Positions 32,850 to 44,250 of a DNA stretch of 64,000 nucleotides are shown piece by piece (the first letter of the stretch is position 1; every line of letters begins with the position of its first letter). The position numbers were made by a program, and so were the translations under genes. Under the pieces are notes generated by a model that was not told where the DNA came from, did no database searches, and saw nothing but the letters and a program-made list of their open reading frames with translations. This stretch comes from Trachythela sp. YZ-2020 (Eukaryota > Cnidaria > Anthozoa > Malacalcyonacea > Clavulariidae): contig JADLSH010000349.1 of NCBI GenBank assembly GCA_016169945.1, forward strand, positions 434,001-498,000, in the 5' to 3' direction.

Positions 32850-33307
32850 CTTTAGAGACCTGGACGTTTCTCGAGAAAAAATGCCAAGCGTGAATAGATG
32901 TTTTTTTCTAACTCAAAATGATCTATATGTATTCTTTTCAATGGTTGACTTGGCCAATTCCACGGATGTATTAACTCAGACGGTGGAGTCTTCAAATTCG
33001 CTTGACAGACCTGACAGGCCGGAACCTTTAACTTCATTTCTTGGTCCAAATTCGGCACCACAAATAGCTTTGAGCAAATGCCTTCATGGGACACATATCC
33101 GGATGTTAATCATGTAAATCTTCCAAAATCCTGCCACAATATTTTTGAGGAATCACCACTCGCCGTCCCCACAGGACACATCCTTGGTCAGCAGACAACT
33201 CAGTTTGATGTACGAAGTATGGCTTTAAACTCTCATCTTGTACAACATTTGGCCATCCATTTAAGATATACTCCAGCACGTTCATCTGCTTTGCTGTGAC
33301 TGGTAAA
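32850..33307 (-). pseudogene. Gypsy-type integrase N-terminal remnant
   Basis: From 33300 downward the minus strand reads LPVTAKQMNVLEYILNGWPN, then ELSADQGCVLWGRRVVIPQK, ILEDLH, a stop, HPDMCPMKAFAQSY, and after a shift a CQVCQANLKTPPSE zinc pair and KRIHIDHFE. This is the HHCC zinc-binding region running into the integrase core of a Gypsy-type polyprotein. It is frameshifted and stops soon after the core begins. Confidence 0.75.
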
Positions 33308-33693
33308 CTCTTCGGTTGTTTTTGTCTGAAAGTCCAGTTTGGTCGTACGCTAAGATTTCAAATTTCGCCATAACTTTGTCAATGTTAGTGTTTTTCTTTG
33401 AAAGTTGGCCAGTAGGTACTGTTTTTAAAGCTCTATAAAACGGTGTATTAGGGATATAATTAGTTTACCAATAGAATAAATATATCATATTACTCGAGAT
33501 ACTAAGGTTAAAACTCACAGAGATCTGTAAGGCAATGTGTTTAGGGATTTGTTTGGCATTAGCCAAGAACAGGTTTTTTTGCTGAATCGATTGGTGGTAT
33601 TTTCGTCCGTTTTGGGTGAGGGGCGACAAAGATACGAGCGCTCAAATCATCATCCTCTGGAGGATGATATTCAAATGGGCCGTCCAGAAAGAG
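33308..33693. mobile_element. TTAA-type element, internally deleted third copy
   Basis: The right portion is a clear relative of 47660-48104 and 52790-53197 (CGGTTGTTTTTGTCTGAAA, TTTGTCAATGTTAGTG, GGGTGAGGGGCGACAAAGAT) and ends CCGTCCAGAAAGAG next to TTAA at 33694-33697. The left side retains only CTCTT after TAAA at 33304-33307, then jumps straight into the internal sequence, so about 0.55 kb has been lost. It separates the Gypsy RNase H and integrase pieces. Confidence 0.75.
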
Positions 33694-33850
33694 TTAAATA
33701 ATTCCTATATTTGATCTCATACTGATAAGCAGACAAAATAATCGCCCAATGCTGCAATCTTGCTGCAGTCAAAGTTGGAACCCCCGTCCTAAGCCCCAAA
33801 ATCGTTACCAACGGTTGGTGATCAGTTTCTAACATAAACTTGCACCGGAA
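33694..33850 (-). pseudogene. Gypsy-type RNase H remnant
   Basis: The minus strand encodes FMLETDHQPLVTILG, LTAARLQHWAIILSAYQYEI and KYR, the typical end of a Gypsy RNase H domain. It joins directly, without a stop, to BEL/Pao sequence on its upstream side and to the TTAA element on its downstream side. Confidence 0.8.
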
Positions 33851-33859
33851 AGATACTGG

Positions 33860-35271
33860 TGAAATTTCTCTGGTTACCATGTCGGCCAGATTATCGTCTC
33901 CTGGACAACATTGCCATCTATCTGGGGAAACTCTTTGATGGATATCTTGTACACGATTAGCAACAAAGACTGTACATAACCCAGATGTACAGTTCACTGA
34001 ACTTACTTTATTTAATTATATGGTTTTATACACACAACAATTACTGTTCGTATTATTCTTAGTTCTAATTACTGTTCGATTCTGGGACTTTGCCTAACTG
34101 TCGGTTAAGTGCCAATACCGCAGGGGTTATAACAATTCCATCTTGAACGTCATCTCCAATATATGTCAAAGGTCTGGAATTGATAATTGCTTCGATATCT
34201 GTTAATGTGGTGAACATTCAGTACACTCCTAACGTTCTTTATCAGAAAAAATATGCGAGCATACAACAGAGAACAGAATTCGAAAAATTTATATCTAACC
34301 AAAAGTCAGTCAAGCATTCTATATGCACATTTTTGCATACATCAGTTAATCAATTAATTTTAATTATTTCTAATCGATTCTGGGACTTTGCCTAACTGTC
34401 TGTTAAGTGCCAATACCGCAGGGGTTATAACAACTCCATCTTGAACGTCATCTCCAATATATGTCAAATGTCTGGAATTGATAATTGCTTCGATATCTGT
34501 TAATGTGGTGAACATTCATTATAAGACAACAAAGACTTTCCAAGGACTTTTCGTAGTGGCTCCCTTAACTGTCGACAAACTCGTTGCCAGTGTCCACTGC
34601 AATGAACTTCCAAACTACTCCTTCATTGGATAATCGATCTTGAAAAACTCTTTGATCGATCTGCGTTAATCTCAGTTTCTGCTGTGAAACATTGAACCCT
34701 CATGCTGCTTTGTGAAATGTAGTCTGGTTGTCAGAACGGATGACACATGGCATTCCTCATCAATTTGCCATACGGCGAAAATTTTGCAGAAATTCTTCAG
34801 TGGTCATATTGTTTGTTAGCTCAAAATGGACAGCTTGTGAATCTTCACACACAAAGATACAGACTTAAACTTTGGTGGTCTCTGATTTCCTTTTGATAGC
34901 GATTTCTGCTTCAGATATAGTGGACCCATGAAATCTAGTCTCACATTTGTAAAGGCTGGAACAACTTGCATACGTTCAGGTGGTAAGGGAGACATCTTCT
35001 GATGTTGAGGTTTTGTTTTCCAGTGTTTACAAATCAGACACTTGTTAAGGATTCTCTTGACTTCGTGTCTACCAAAATCGTTGACGTAGAATGGATAAAG
35101 TGGTTTCTGGACCAGCATGACATGCTTTATAATGTAGATGCAGCACTAGCTTTTCTACCAACGCACATGATGTGGGATAATAATTTGATGCTTTGCTTCA
35201 TATGCTATGTCAGCGAATTCCAGACATCCCCCGACACGAATCGCTTGTCTCTGATTGTCAAAAATTGGATC
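33860..35271 (-). pseudogene. BEL/Pao pol remnant, rearranged
   Basis: From 35271 downward the minus strand gives AIRVGGCLEFADIAYEAKHQ, a zinc pair with CLICKHWKTKPQHQKMSPLP, FTNVRLDFMGPLY (integrase start), VHFELTNNMTTEEFL, CVIRSDNQTTF, then the integrase end EIEAIINSRPLTYIGDDVQD. This last block occurs twice (34370-34518 and 34068-34206). An RNase H end (VQDIHQRVSPDRWQCCPGDD, NLADMVTREI) then follows at 33997-33860. RNase H should come before integrase, so the order is scrambled. Many frameshifts are present. The upstream limit coincides with the end of the transposon at 35275. Confidence 0.8.
34068..34518. repeat. Direct duplication of about 139 bp (two copies, about 302 bp apart)
   Basis: Copy 1 at 34068-34206 and copy 2 at 34370-34518 begin CGATTCTGGGACTTTGCC and end GTTAATGTGGTGAACATTCA, differing at only a few bases. 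They encode the end of the BEL/Pao integrase, so this is a segmental duplication and not an LTR pair. Confidence 0.85.
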
Positions 35272-35274
35272 TAA

Positions 35275-38200
35275 GGCCAAATAAAAAAAATACTTGGTTA
35301 ACGTCACACTCTCACAAATTTTCAGAGGCAGGAGGGCGTTTTTTAATTTAATTTTTACTCGTTTTTTAAATTTTTTAATAGTTTATTTTTTGGGGGGTGG
35401 GGGAGGTTTTTCCCCACCACTTAAAACGTTTCCTCATGAACTATATATACATATATACACTGTATACAAGTTGGCAAGTTTTGAATGTTGGCTTGCATTT
35501 TTCATTTGACAAACCGCTTGCCCCTCTTCTGCACCTTCTCCTTTCCGTTACAGTCTGCACACTGTGGATAGTATTTATCCAGCAAATGCAGCTCCTCTGT
35601 AGATCCACATTGGATACAAATATTTTCATATCCTGCTGAATAGTACGTTAGTTCGATGAGAGTGTTGCATGTTAAGTTGATCCGGGCATAAACATCACCC
35701 AGTGGATTGCCGTCACTCATATCCATGTTTGACAGATTTGCTCCACAACTATACAGGGTTGTTTCCAATAGCACCTCCAGTTCTCGTCTTGCTTTTGTGT
35801 GTAGCTTTCTTTTGGAATGCAGGCATCGCCACTTACCACACTCCTCACATTGAATAACCACACCAACATTTTTGGCCGTCTGGGCAGATGGATTGAAGGG
35901 ACATCCATGGCCTTTGGGTGCAGCATCCTTCATAGAAGGTCTGTGGTTTTCTGTTGTCTCCTGTTAAAAAAAAAAAAACATCTTCATGTTTATATATGTA
36001 TTAACTGCATAAATGTATTCTTTTTGTATAATATGTACTGTTCAAATTTTAAGTCCAGAACAACTCAGTTAATTTTTATAAGTAAGAAAATCAAAGCTTA
36101 CCTTTCCATAAAGCTCATCAACTGGTTGATATGTATCACCAACAGGCATAGGATCTGGCAGGTGGTAAATTTGATTGAAGACATCAAGGGGAAGTCTACG
36201 AGGCTTGCATATACCACACTTTGAAGAAGTACACTTCAATATGGAAAACATGTAGTGCCTGACTCGACAGTGGCTGGCAATAAATTCCTGTGTTAAGGAG
36301 CCATCAACCTTTAGAAAATATTAGTCAATTGAGATTGGGAAGTAAAACGTGATACCGGTACCCTATCACAACACCAGCTCTAAAGTGAACGTGAACCATA
36401 GTATAAAGCCAGGAACAGAGATGCTTACGGAAGGGGCTAAATCCATATTTAGATGTCAGAGTTTGGTTCAATATTTTACGCACCTAAAAAGGCATCAAAC
36501 CGCTAAAATGCCATGGTCTACAGTATATGTTGACAAATGAAAAGAAACATTTTACAGTACTAATACCTTTAGAATGTTCCTCCATAATTCAGTTATCTCT
36601 TCATCATCAGCAGGATTAAATGTCTGGAAAGTCTGGTCCTTCAGCTTGAGCCGCTCCATAACATGTCGCAGTAACTCAGTGCAAGGCTTTACAGACTCCA
36701 GCACCTCGCCCTTTAGCGCAGGGATCTTTTCTGCCATTTGTCTGGTAGTCTTCAACCTACCACATTGAATCAAGCTGTTTTCGTTTGACACAGCTTTCTC
36801 TCACATTATGCCAATACCTTGAAGACCAATATTAATTATCGACATGATACGGTCAACAGGATTATTCCAACTATGCTTTGGTGGAGTTCTCACAGCACAG
36901 AGGAAGTCCAAATCTAAGTCGAGCCATAGACTAATCAGTGACAACTGAACTGAGAGGTAAGTAAGTCGATGGTCTGGGCAGTATAAGCCAAAAGAATTGG
37001 CTTGTTGATCTTCATGCTGGTCATTTCCCCTTTAAGTTCGACCATGTGTCTCATTGGTGAAGATGGTTGGAATGTGTTTTCTTTAAACGATACACAAACT
37101 TGACCTATGTAGAATGATTCATCAATGTGATCAGGAACCTGGATAAAAAGATTGACACTCAGAGTCATACTTATCCTGGTGAAATCGTGATCTGCAACAA
37201 CCAGTTTCTTCCCTATGGCAACAATAACTTGTTTGCCACGCTCCACTGCCGCAACAGGACAATTAGGTTCGCCAACATTGATGGTGTGCTGACAAACACA
37301 AGATGTTCCTTAAATTTGATGAACTGTCGCGCCTGGATCATGAATCTTAATTTCAACTTCCCTGTGTAACAAGCAGCAGTCTTGGCGGTTGCTCGACGTG
37401 GCCAGAACTGGAGCCGCAACCACTGAATGCTTGGGATTTTGGTCCCCTCCTCGCATCGCTTGGCCACTTGATCATAAAGATCTCTTACACTGAGAGCTGT
37501 TGCCAGGTGTGTGATGACTTCATTGTCAGAAACTGCATCATGGCGTTGGTCATCAACAGCCGTCTCAACACTCGCGTTGATGGTTTCTAGACATTTATTG
37601 AGGAAATCATCATATTCTAGAGGGCACCCTTGGTTACAATGTCGACAGTCCCAAAGTAACTCAGGGTCCTGCTCATCAAGAACTTGTTCAAGACGGCGGT
37701 CTACTTCAGCCTCTTCTAAAGTTTCTGCTGCAGAGCCACCTTTTTTTCAAAGAAAACATAAAACAGGCTAACACTGTGTTTCTCAGATATTAATATTAAA
37801 TGAAATTGCCCCTATTAAACTTCAAATATATGACTTTTTGTATGTGTAAATATATGGGTCATTCTACATTAAAGAATATCCATCACTGTCAAAGTTGCTG
37901 GACAAATGCCATTCAATTAATTTTATCTGCACTATTATTGCACTATTTAAACTATTTACAATTCATCTAATGCCATCATATCCAGCAACTTTAATAATGA
38001 CAAAATTGATAAAAGATGAGATTTTTACAGCAAACATACCATAGCAAAAATTATAATTGGTGTTAGGGGCACTTTAAAGTATCTGGGTACAGAAAAACAT
38101 ACCAATTTTATTTAATATGTCCTGACACAGTTTCTGGTTTAATAGGGTCAGGGTGTGTATTCCGGACAGGTAAAACATGAAGTACATGTCCCTGCTAACA

Positions 38201-39990
38201 CCCTGAGAGAGGCACAAGTATGTAATAAAAAAGCATTGGATCTGAATTTATAAACAGAGATGCTGAAAGAAAAAGTTTTTTAGGTTAATTAAGTTAAACA
38301 AACTTGTCAAGGTCCGGTAGGCATACCGCAAAACTGCTTTGTTAGCAACAAGTCCAAACAACTGGACAAATTCCCGTCTCATTGCTCTTGAGTGGAACTT
38401 TTTAATATCTTGATGTATCTGTGTAGCAACATCCATGGGCTTTGTTCATAGCTTCCTCTACTGTCAAGCTGTCATTGATTCTGCACCAAAAATGTAAAGT
38501 TCGTGCCCCACTAGTTTGTGTGATCATCAGGGCTCTCATTGGCAGCTTCAGGTTTGTGACAAACATGTACCTCTTTTTCCTGTCTGTTGGGGAGTATTCA
38601 TCAAGGAATATGTACTCCCATAGCTCTTTTTCCATCAAAACTCTTACTACATCTCTATATATTTCAACTTCCTCTTCAGACTTTTCAATCACTTTCAGGT
38701 ACCTATCATCCTTCACAACCATCGACGACCTGTTTTCCTTGGCCTAGAAGAAAATAAACAGAAATGCTTTTAGAAATTAATAGCTTAGTGAATTAGTATG
38801 TTTTACCCATTCATAAAGGAAATATTTGCTGTAATAGCATGACGACTGAGCAGGGCTTTAATATTTGTTGCTGTAAGTATGTATATAAATATTTTCCATA
38901 AAAATTTTACTCACCCTTTTCGCCTGTGATTGCAAGTATGTGCAGTAGTTTGCCATGGAGTTGGCACGAATGGCAATTGTGTCATGGATTTCTTTCCAGA
39001 TGGACTTCTTCAAAAAAAGCCGATAGAATGTTGAATGGCCTCTGGCTATATTCCCTCAATTTCTCTTGAGACATACACAATTCATCAATCGGTCGTTTCT
39101 TGGATTCTACATCCTTTCGAAATCCAGAAAATTGTTGCTTAAAAACTAATGGAATGGAACAGCCCCTAGATTCAACTGTTGCATGATTTTTGTCTATGTG
39201 CCAAAGGGCATCACTTAATCCATTCACAAAGGACAATGCAGCAGTTTGGTTGTCCAGTGTCCATCCCAGGCCCTCTTCCTCAACCCAGTCAAAGATTGTG
39301 TTTTTCAACTTGACAAGTCCAGGATACTTCTTGCTATTTATTTGTGGAAGAACAATCAACTCCGACCTGGGTTCAGTGTGTTGTACTTGAGTACTATCGA
39401 CCATGTTGCTGTTGTTTGAAATATCTGACAATATAAATCGAAAATAGTTGTTAGACGAAATGTCCAAGACAGTTGCTGATTTTGAAACACTGGTTAGATT
39501 GTCCTTTGACTTCCCAATGGTGACGGTTAACAGCTTTCCCCCTCCAACTTCGTCTTCATCTAAAGGTTGATGAAGTTCGTCCAGCTCACCAGCAGCAAAT
39601 GTATTAAAAAGTTCCAGTAAACTGATTTTTATGTTCTCTATCTTTGCACCATACCAGTCTCTGAGGAGAGTAACACATCCCTTCTTTGCTATACAGGAAA
39701 ATATAAGCGGCATACCAAAAAAAATCACTGAAATATTTCTACCATATCAGTGAATATATATTAAAATCAGTGATATTTTTTCTACTGATGTTGTGAAGGC
39801 CGCCATTTTGATATAAGAACCTTGTACCCAGGCCCACACGTCCTATCGATCAGTATATAGCTTCAAATATTAAACTGTTTTAAACTGTAAAACGAAGAGA
39901 TTTTTATCGCCGTAGATAAGAACTGCTAAACGTCGCCGTGTTAGGAGCATTAAATGCATCAATACATTTGCTTATTAAGCTTATTTAGCC
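35275..39990 (-). mobile_element. Second, diverged member of the novel transposon family, decayed
   Basis: The gene lies on the minus strand, so the 3' end of the element is at 35275. It starts GGCCAAATAAAAAAAATACT, TGGTTAACGTCAC, closely matching the other element's TIR. TAA precedes it at 35272-35274. The opposite end is less certain: a reduced terminus (GGCTAAATAAGC, inverted, ending at 39990) is followed by TAA at 39991-39993 and sits 277 bp before the start codon, compared with 307 bp in the other copy, but only about 10 bp match. The gene is broken. Confidence 0.75.
35502..39713 (-). pseudogene. Paralogous transposase of the novel family, catalytically broken
   Basis: Exons by comparison with the gene at 19019-23067: 39713-38915 (starts MPLIFSCIAKKGC), 38743 down to 36567, 36308-36102 and 35960-35502, with GTGAGT, GTATTA and GTAAGC donors. 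Frameshifts lie near 38995, 38430, 37290 and 36960, and a non-homologous stretch (about 37745-38300, possibly an extra intron or insertion) splits exon 2. The first catalytic Asp region (SLDDKH in the relative) reads only FVxQH here, the second (YTDGGPDH) has lost bases, and the third Glu is Asp (NPVDRIMS). The C-terminal cysteine clusters are conserved (CGICKPRRLP, CEECGKWRC, ICIQCGST, YYPQCADC), which supports their importance in the family. Confidence 0.85.
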
Positions 39991-40590
39991 TAAACTTTTA
40001 TACAGTATCAATAGCACAAAATAGCACACATCCACACTACAGTAGTGTACAAGTAACATATTTCATATATTTGTATTTAAAAAACATGCTAATCAAAAAA
40101 TATTTCAGGTATTTCAATAGTGGGAAAAATTATAGGCAAAGCAAAAGTAATGTTTAGAATAAACCTTTACTAAATACTATAGCTTAATCAAGAAAATATT
40201 TTAAAGTATATGTGTTCTGTCGTCCATCACTCATCACTTCGACAATATCGTTTGATTCTCCAAAATAATCATCTATTGAACAACAACTACCATAACCAGG
40301 ACGATGTAATAGTTTTCGTCTTCCTTTCCATGTCTTCGGATTAAAAATATATACGCTAGGCGTAATACTATTTTCCAAACGCAACAATATCACAGATGAC
40401 AACAAGCTCCTCAACCACCCCTCCCTCAGTACAATTTCAATTTAGTGACCAGCATTCACCAGGTTTTTTCTCCCCAAGAGGAAAAACCCTGGGTGTGAGG
40501 TTGGTTAATCTTTTGCATAAAGCAAATAATTCGTTACTGTTGTGGAAAATTGCACAAATAGGTGAATTATTCGAAATAGCGTTAATAAAT
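39991..40590. other. No supported gene
   Basis: A 76-codon frame on the minus strand (40414-40184) has no recognisable motif. The rest is AT-rich. Confidence 0.4.
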
Positions 40591-40836
40591 GAACTCCTTA
40601 ACTGGCAATGCGCCAGAATGCGCCTTGGAATTGGGAAGGGCGTAACTGGCAATGCGCCTGAATGCGCTCGAGACGTCAATTTCATTGGCTGACTGAGAAA
40701 AACATGCATTTCGTGTTGCCTAGCAACGGGCACCTATAAAATCATCTGAATCCGCTCTTTCAAACGAGGCCTTGTGCAAGTAATATTGTCCAAGTTACGA
40801 GTGTTTTAAAAAAATTTTTGCGAATTTTTTTTTACT

Positions 40837-42430
40837 ATGGTTGAAGCACTTAGTATGTTCCATAGTAGCGAAGACGAAGGCGATTTAGATGGGTTTATGA
40901 TCGACGAAATGGTTGAAGAAACACGGCCTTTTGCATTGGGAACATCTGCGCTTTCGTGGCGAGACATTGCGGGTGAATCAGACGAAGAAGAGGATTTAGG
41001 AGAAATTATTTTAAGTAGTGTTAGTGGTGAAGATTTTACTGCCGACTTTGGTCCTCGTCATGGGTTGGGTTTAGACGCTTCCCCTAAGGACTTTTTTGAC
41101 TTATTTTTCTCGATGATATTGTGCATGCTACCATTTTTTGTATGCGAGTTCAAAATTCAATGATCAAAACTTTACAACCGAATGTCTGCATATTTTGGCC
41201 TGAACATTTTAATGGGCATCAACCGCCTATCAACAATTGAACATTATTGGGATTCAGATTTGTTTTTAGGAAATGCTGGCTTCAAAACAACAATCCCTTT
41301 AAAGTGTTTTTGGATTTTAAACAGGTATTTTAATATTTCGGACCAGCGGCAAGAAATCGAAACGGACAAACATTCGGCCCCTTATTTCAAAGCTCAAATG
41401 CTTTTCAAGATGTTTACGTGCCTGGAAAAAATATTTCGATTGATGAAGGTTTGGTTAATCTTTCAAGCAATATATGCCTAAAAAACCAAACAAATTCGGT
41501 ATTAAGATTTGGATGTTAGCTGATTCTGAAACATATTACGTGCCGTGCTTTAAAGTTTACTTAGGCAAACAAGAAAATGACAACGAAAACAACACGGAAA
41601 AGCCGGCGCAAAGTCTTGGTCACAAAGTTGTTGATTTCCTGGGAAAACCCTACTATGATGCTTACCAACATTTATATTTCGATAACTATTTTTCCTCAAT
41701 CTTTCTGCTTCAGCATTTGTTTGAAAACAAAACATACGCATGCTCGACTTTACACCAGCACAGGAAAAAATTTCCTGCAGATTTGAAAAATATAAAACTT
41801 AAAGAGAGGTGAAATTTGGACTCGACAAACTGAAAATTTGGTTTGTATGACTTGGCAGGATAAACGTTAGTAACGATTCTTTCGACCAATGTCGATCCCT
41901 AGCTCCAAGTTTTCGGCCCTTTGGATGAATGCACTGGAAAAACAAAAGCTGTACCCGAGGAAGAACGAAAAAAACCCGCCGTTATTTCCGAGTATAATAA
42001 ATAATTATATGAATGGCGTAGACGTAAACGACCAGTATAGCAGCTATTACCATGTCGGATCTCCAGCAAAAAAGTGGTGGAAGTATCTGGCATGGTTTTT
42101 CGTTAATATTTTACAAAATTTGCAGACCAATCGACGCAGTCGCCTAAAACATATAGATTTCTGTCTTGCTTTAGCAAAACAACTTATTTCGACCTATAAC
42201 GGCTACAAAAAGATTTCTAGTGCTCCGAGTAGCCATATAAAAGATCTTCCAGTGGGAAAGAATGTAAAGGGCCATCGTTTAGTAAGGTCTTCAGAGCGTA
42301 AACGAGTGTGTGTGATGTGTAGTAAAGCCGGAAGCGTGCATCGGGAAGAACGTTTGAAAGTATTTATAAGTGTGCTCAATGTAATGTAAATCTTTGTTGG
42401 CAGTGAGCTTGTTTTAATGAATGGCATCAA
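40837..42430 (+). pseudogene. piggyBac transposase, frameshifted
   Basis: Would cut and paste at TTAA using three Asp residues. The N-terminus (MVEALSMFHSSEDEGDLDGF) is acidic, as usual in this family. Coding then changes frame near 41100 and 41440, with stops near 41160, 41480 and 41810. The three catalytic Asp positions can be located in ISIDEGLVN (near 41440), HLYFDNYFSS (near 41680) and NGVDVNDQYSSYY (near 42020), and AKKWWKYLAWFFVN follows. A C-terminal cysteine-rich finger (CVMCSK, then after a shift CAQCNVNLCWQ and CFNEWH) matches the usual piggyBac ending, to about 42425. All key residues survive but no continuous protein can be made. Confidence 0.88.
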
Positions 42431-42810
42431 TAAAGTTACTCTTACATTTTAATAGACTAAACCTTTTAATGTTTGCATGTTTTTTTGCTGTATATAGAGT
42501 TTTTCATAAATAAAATGACTGGTTCTTCGCCAGGCAGTTAGCCAAACAAGGAAGCCATGTCACTGCAGACAAGAAGTGAACAACATATATCACAGGGAAT
42601 TTCAGATTTTCGGCAAAACTTGTTTAGTTATACAACCCCATTAGCTTTGAAATCCTGGCTTTTCAAGTATTTTGTAAAACGAATATCAAAAGGAAAATGA
42701 TTAAAATATCAAAATTTATAAAAAATCAAGGTTTTAAATATCCACTGCCTGAAATTAAAAAAAAATATTTAAAAAATTGACCATATGTAAAGTTTTAGTA
42801 CATTGAACCA

Positions 42811-42994
42811 TAGGCAGTCCAAAAATAGGTGTAGAATGTTCTAAATGTTGATCGGTGTTAAAACTCATAATATATTATCGATTGCTTTTCAATATGGCGG
42901 CGCTTGCGGCGTGCAACAAAGTTCAGAGGAATAGGGCGAGTTTTAACACCGATCACAATTTAGAACATTCTACACCTATTTTTGGGCTGCCTAT
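42811..42994. mobile_element. MITE with TIRs of about 56 bp, nested in the piggyBac element
   Basis: The left arm, TAGGCAGTCCAAAAATAGGT through GATCGGTGTTAAAACTC (42811-42866), and the right arm (42938-42994) are inverted copies with about four differences. The centre is some 70 bp. No coding capacity and no clear duplication. Confidence 0.85.
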
Positions 42995-43213
42995 GATTGA
43001 ACTTATCAAATGTGGATTTATTTGCATTAATTTAAACACAAAATGAAATCTTATTTATCACTCTACACCCATGCCAAATTTAAACATTTTCCATTAAATA
43101 TTTTTTGAGCTACAACCATTTTTGTAAAGTCAGTTGACAGGAGCTGAAATTCACCATATTGCTTGCCAGTTAAAGGGGTAGAAATGTTGCAACAGTCTGC
43201 CAGTTAATGAACT

Positions 43214-44250
43214 GCGAGTGGGCATTCCTCCGGAATGCGATATGTAGCCATACACCAAACTAGTAAGGCCCTCAGCTCATTCTACCTTTCTCCAAGCGAT
43301 TGGATTAACGAATAGACTAGGTCAAGCGATTCTTGGGTAGGATATACTTGCCAAAACATTTGAGAGAAAACCTTCTTAATATAAAGGTTGCAAGTTTCGG
43401 ATAACCATTCATATGAAATTGGTGATTCTGATCACCATGCTGAACCACATGATGGACAGACAGTAAATTTACTACTGGCTTCCAGTATAGCACCTTACTC
43501 AGCTACCGAATGAACAGTTGATAGCTCCATATATTCCAGTTTCCATGACATCTTACTGCATTCTTACATAAAATATGTGTAATACATGTATTTTTAGGAC
43601 ATATGTTGTATATGAGAACATATCCTCCTGGCGGAGTTAATTATGTGATTGTTCAGTTTAGCAACATAGTTATTGTCAACAGTAATACATATTTGATTAT
43701 GTACAGTAAACCTACATGTCAGAAAGTTAATTCAAATGAACTCCTGTGGATGATTCGCATTTTATCAAATTATAATTACGTAACGTAAAAACGATATGAA
43801 TATATTAATATTCTTAATAATAATATTGTATACAAAAGTAAACATCCAAGATAGCGATGCAAAATGAATTGCTGGCTGAGGCAATTTTAGAAGACAAACT
43901 TGTCGATCTTTGGCCTGAATACAGATGTTAATACAGAGTTTAGAAACAGGGACAAAAGGGAATGTGCCGTTACAGAAATAGCCAGGACGCTTCTGTGTTT
44001 ACCATTTTTATTTAAATTTTCCCGCCACAATGCGAGAATATTTAGTTATTCTGAAAAGCTGTGACACTATTAACAAATTTAAATATAAAACGGCATAGCC
44101 TGTGACTGAAAAAGATCAACCAAACATACACATTTCCAGCATAAGAAAATCTTTGTTTACTTGCAATGTCGAAGTTTTGTTTGATAATATTTTTAGGTGT
44201 ACAACATTTAGACCTTATTTTTAAATATATATTTGTTTTATTGGTAGACG
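43214..44250. other. No supported gene
   Basis: AT-rich DNA upstream of the next retrotransposon, part of which may be its 5' untranslated region. I see no conserved structure. Confidence 0.4.

Larger units (their letters stand above)
40596..43206 (+). mobile_element. piggyBac-type DNA transposon, eroded
   Basis: The left end has TTAACTGGCAATGCGCCAGA at 40598 and a second copy GTAACTGGCAATGCGCCTGA at 40642. The right end has inverted counterparts TTGCCAGTTAA (43163) and CTGCCAGTTAA (43198), so each end carries the terminal motif twice. A piggyBac transposase lies between. No clean TTAA pair flanks it; a 7-bp ATGAACT occurs on both sides (40589-40595 and 43207-43213) but may be chance. A MITE (42811-42994) is nested in its 3' part. 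Confidence 0.75.

Noticed and set aside
34068..34518. The 139-bp direct repeats as short LTRs
   Set aside because: They encode the end of an integrase and sit inside pol, so they are a segmental duplication.
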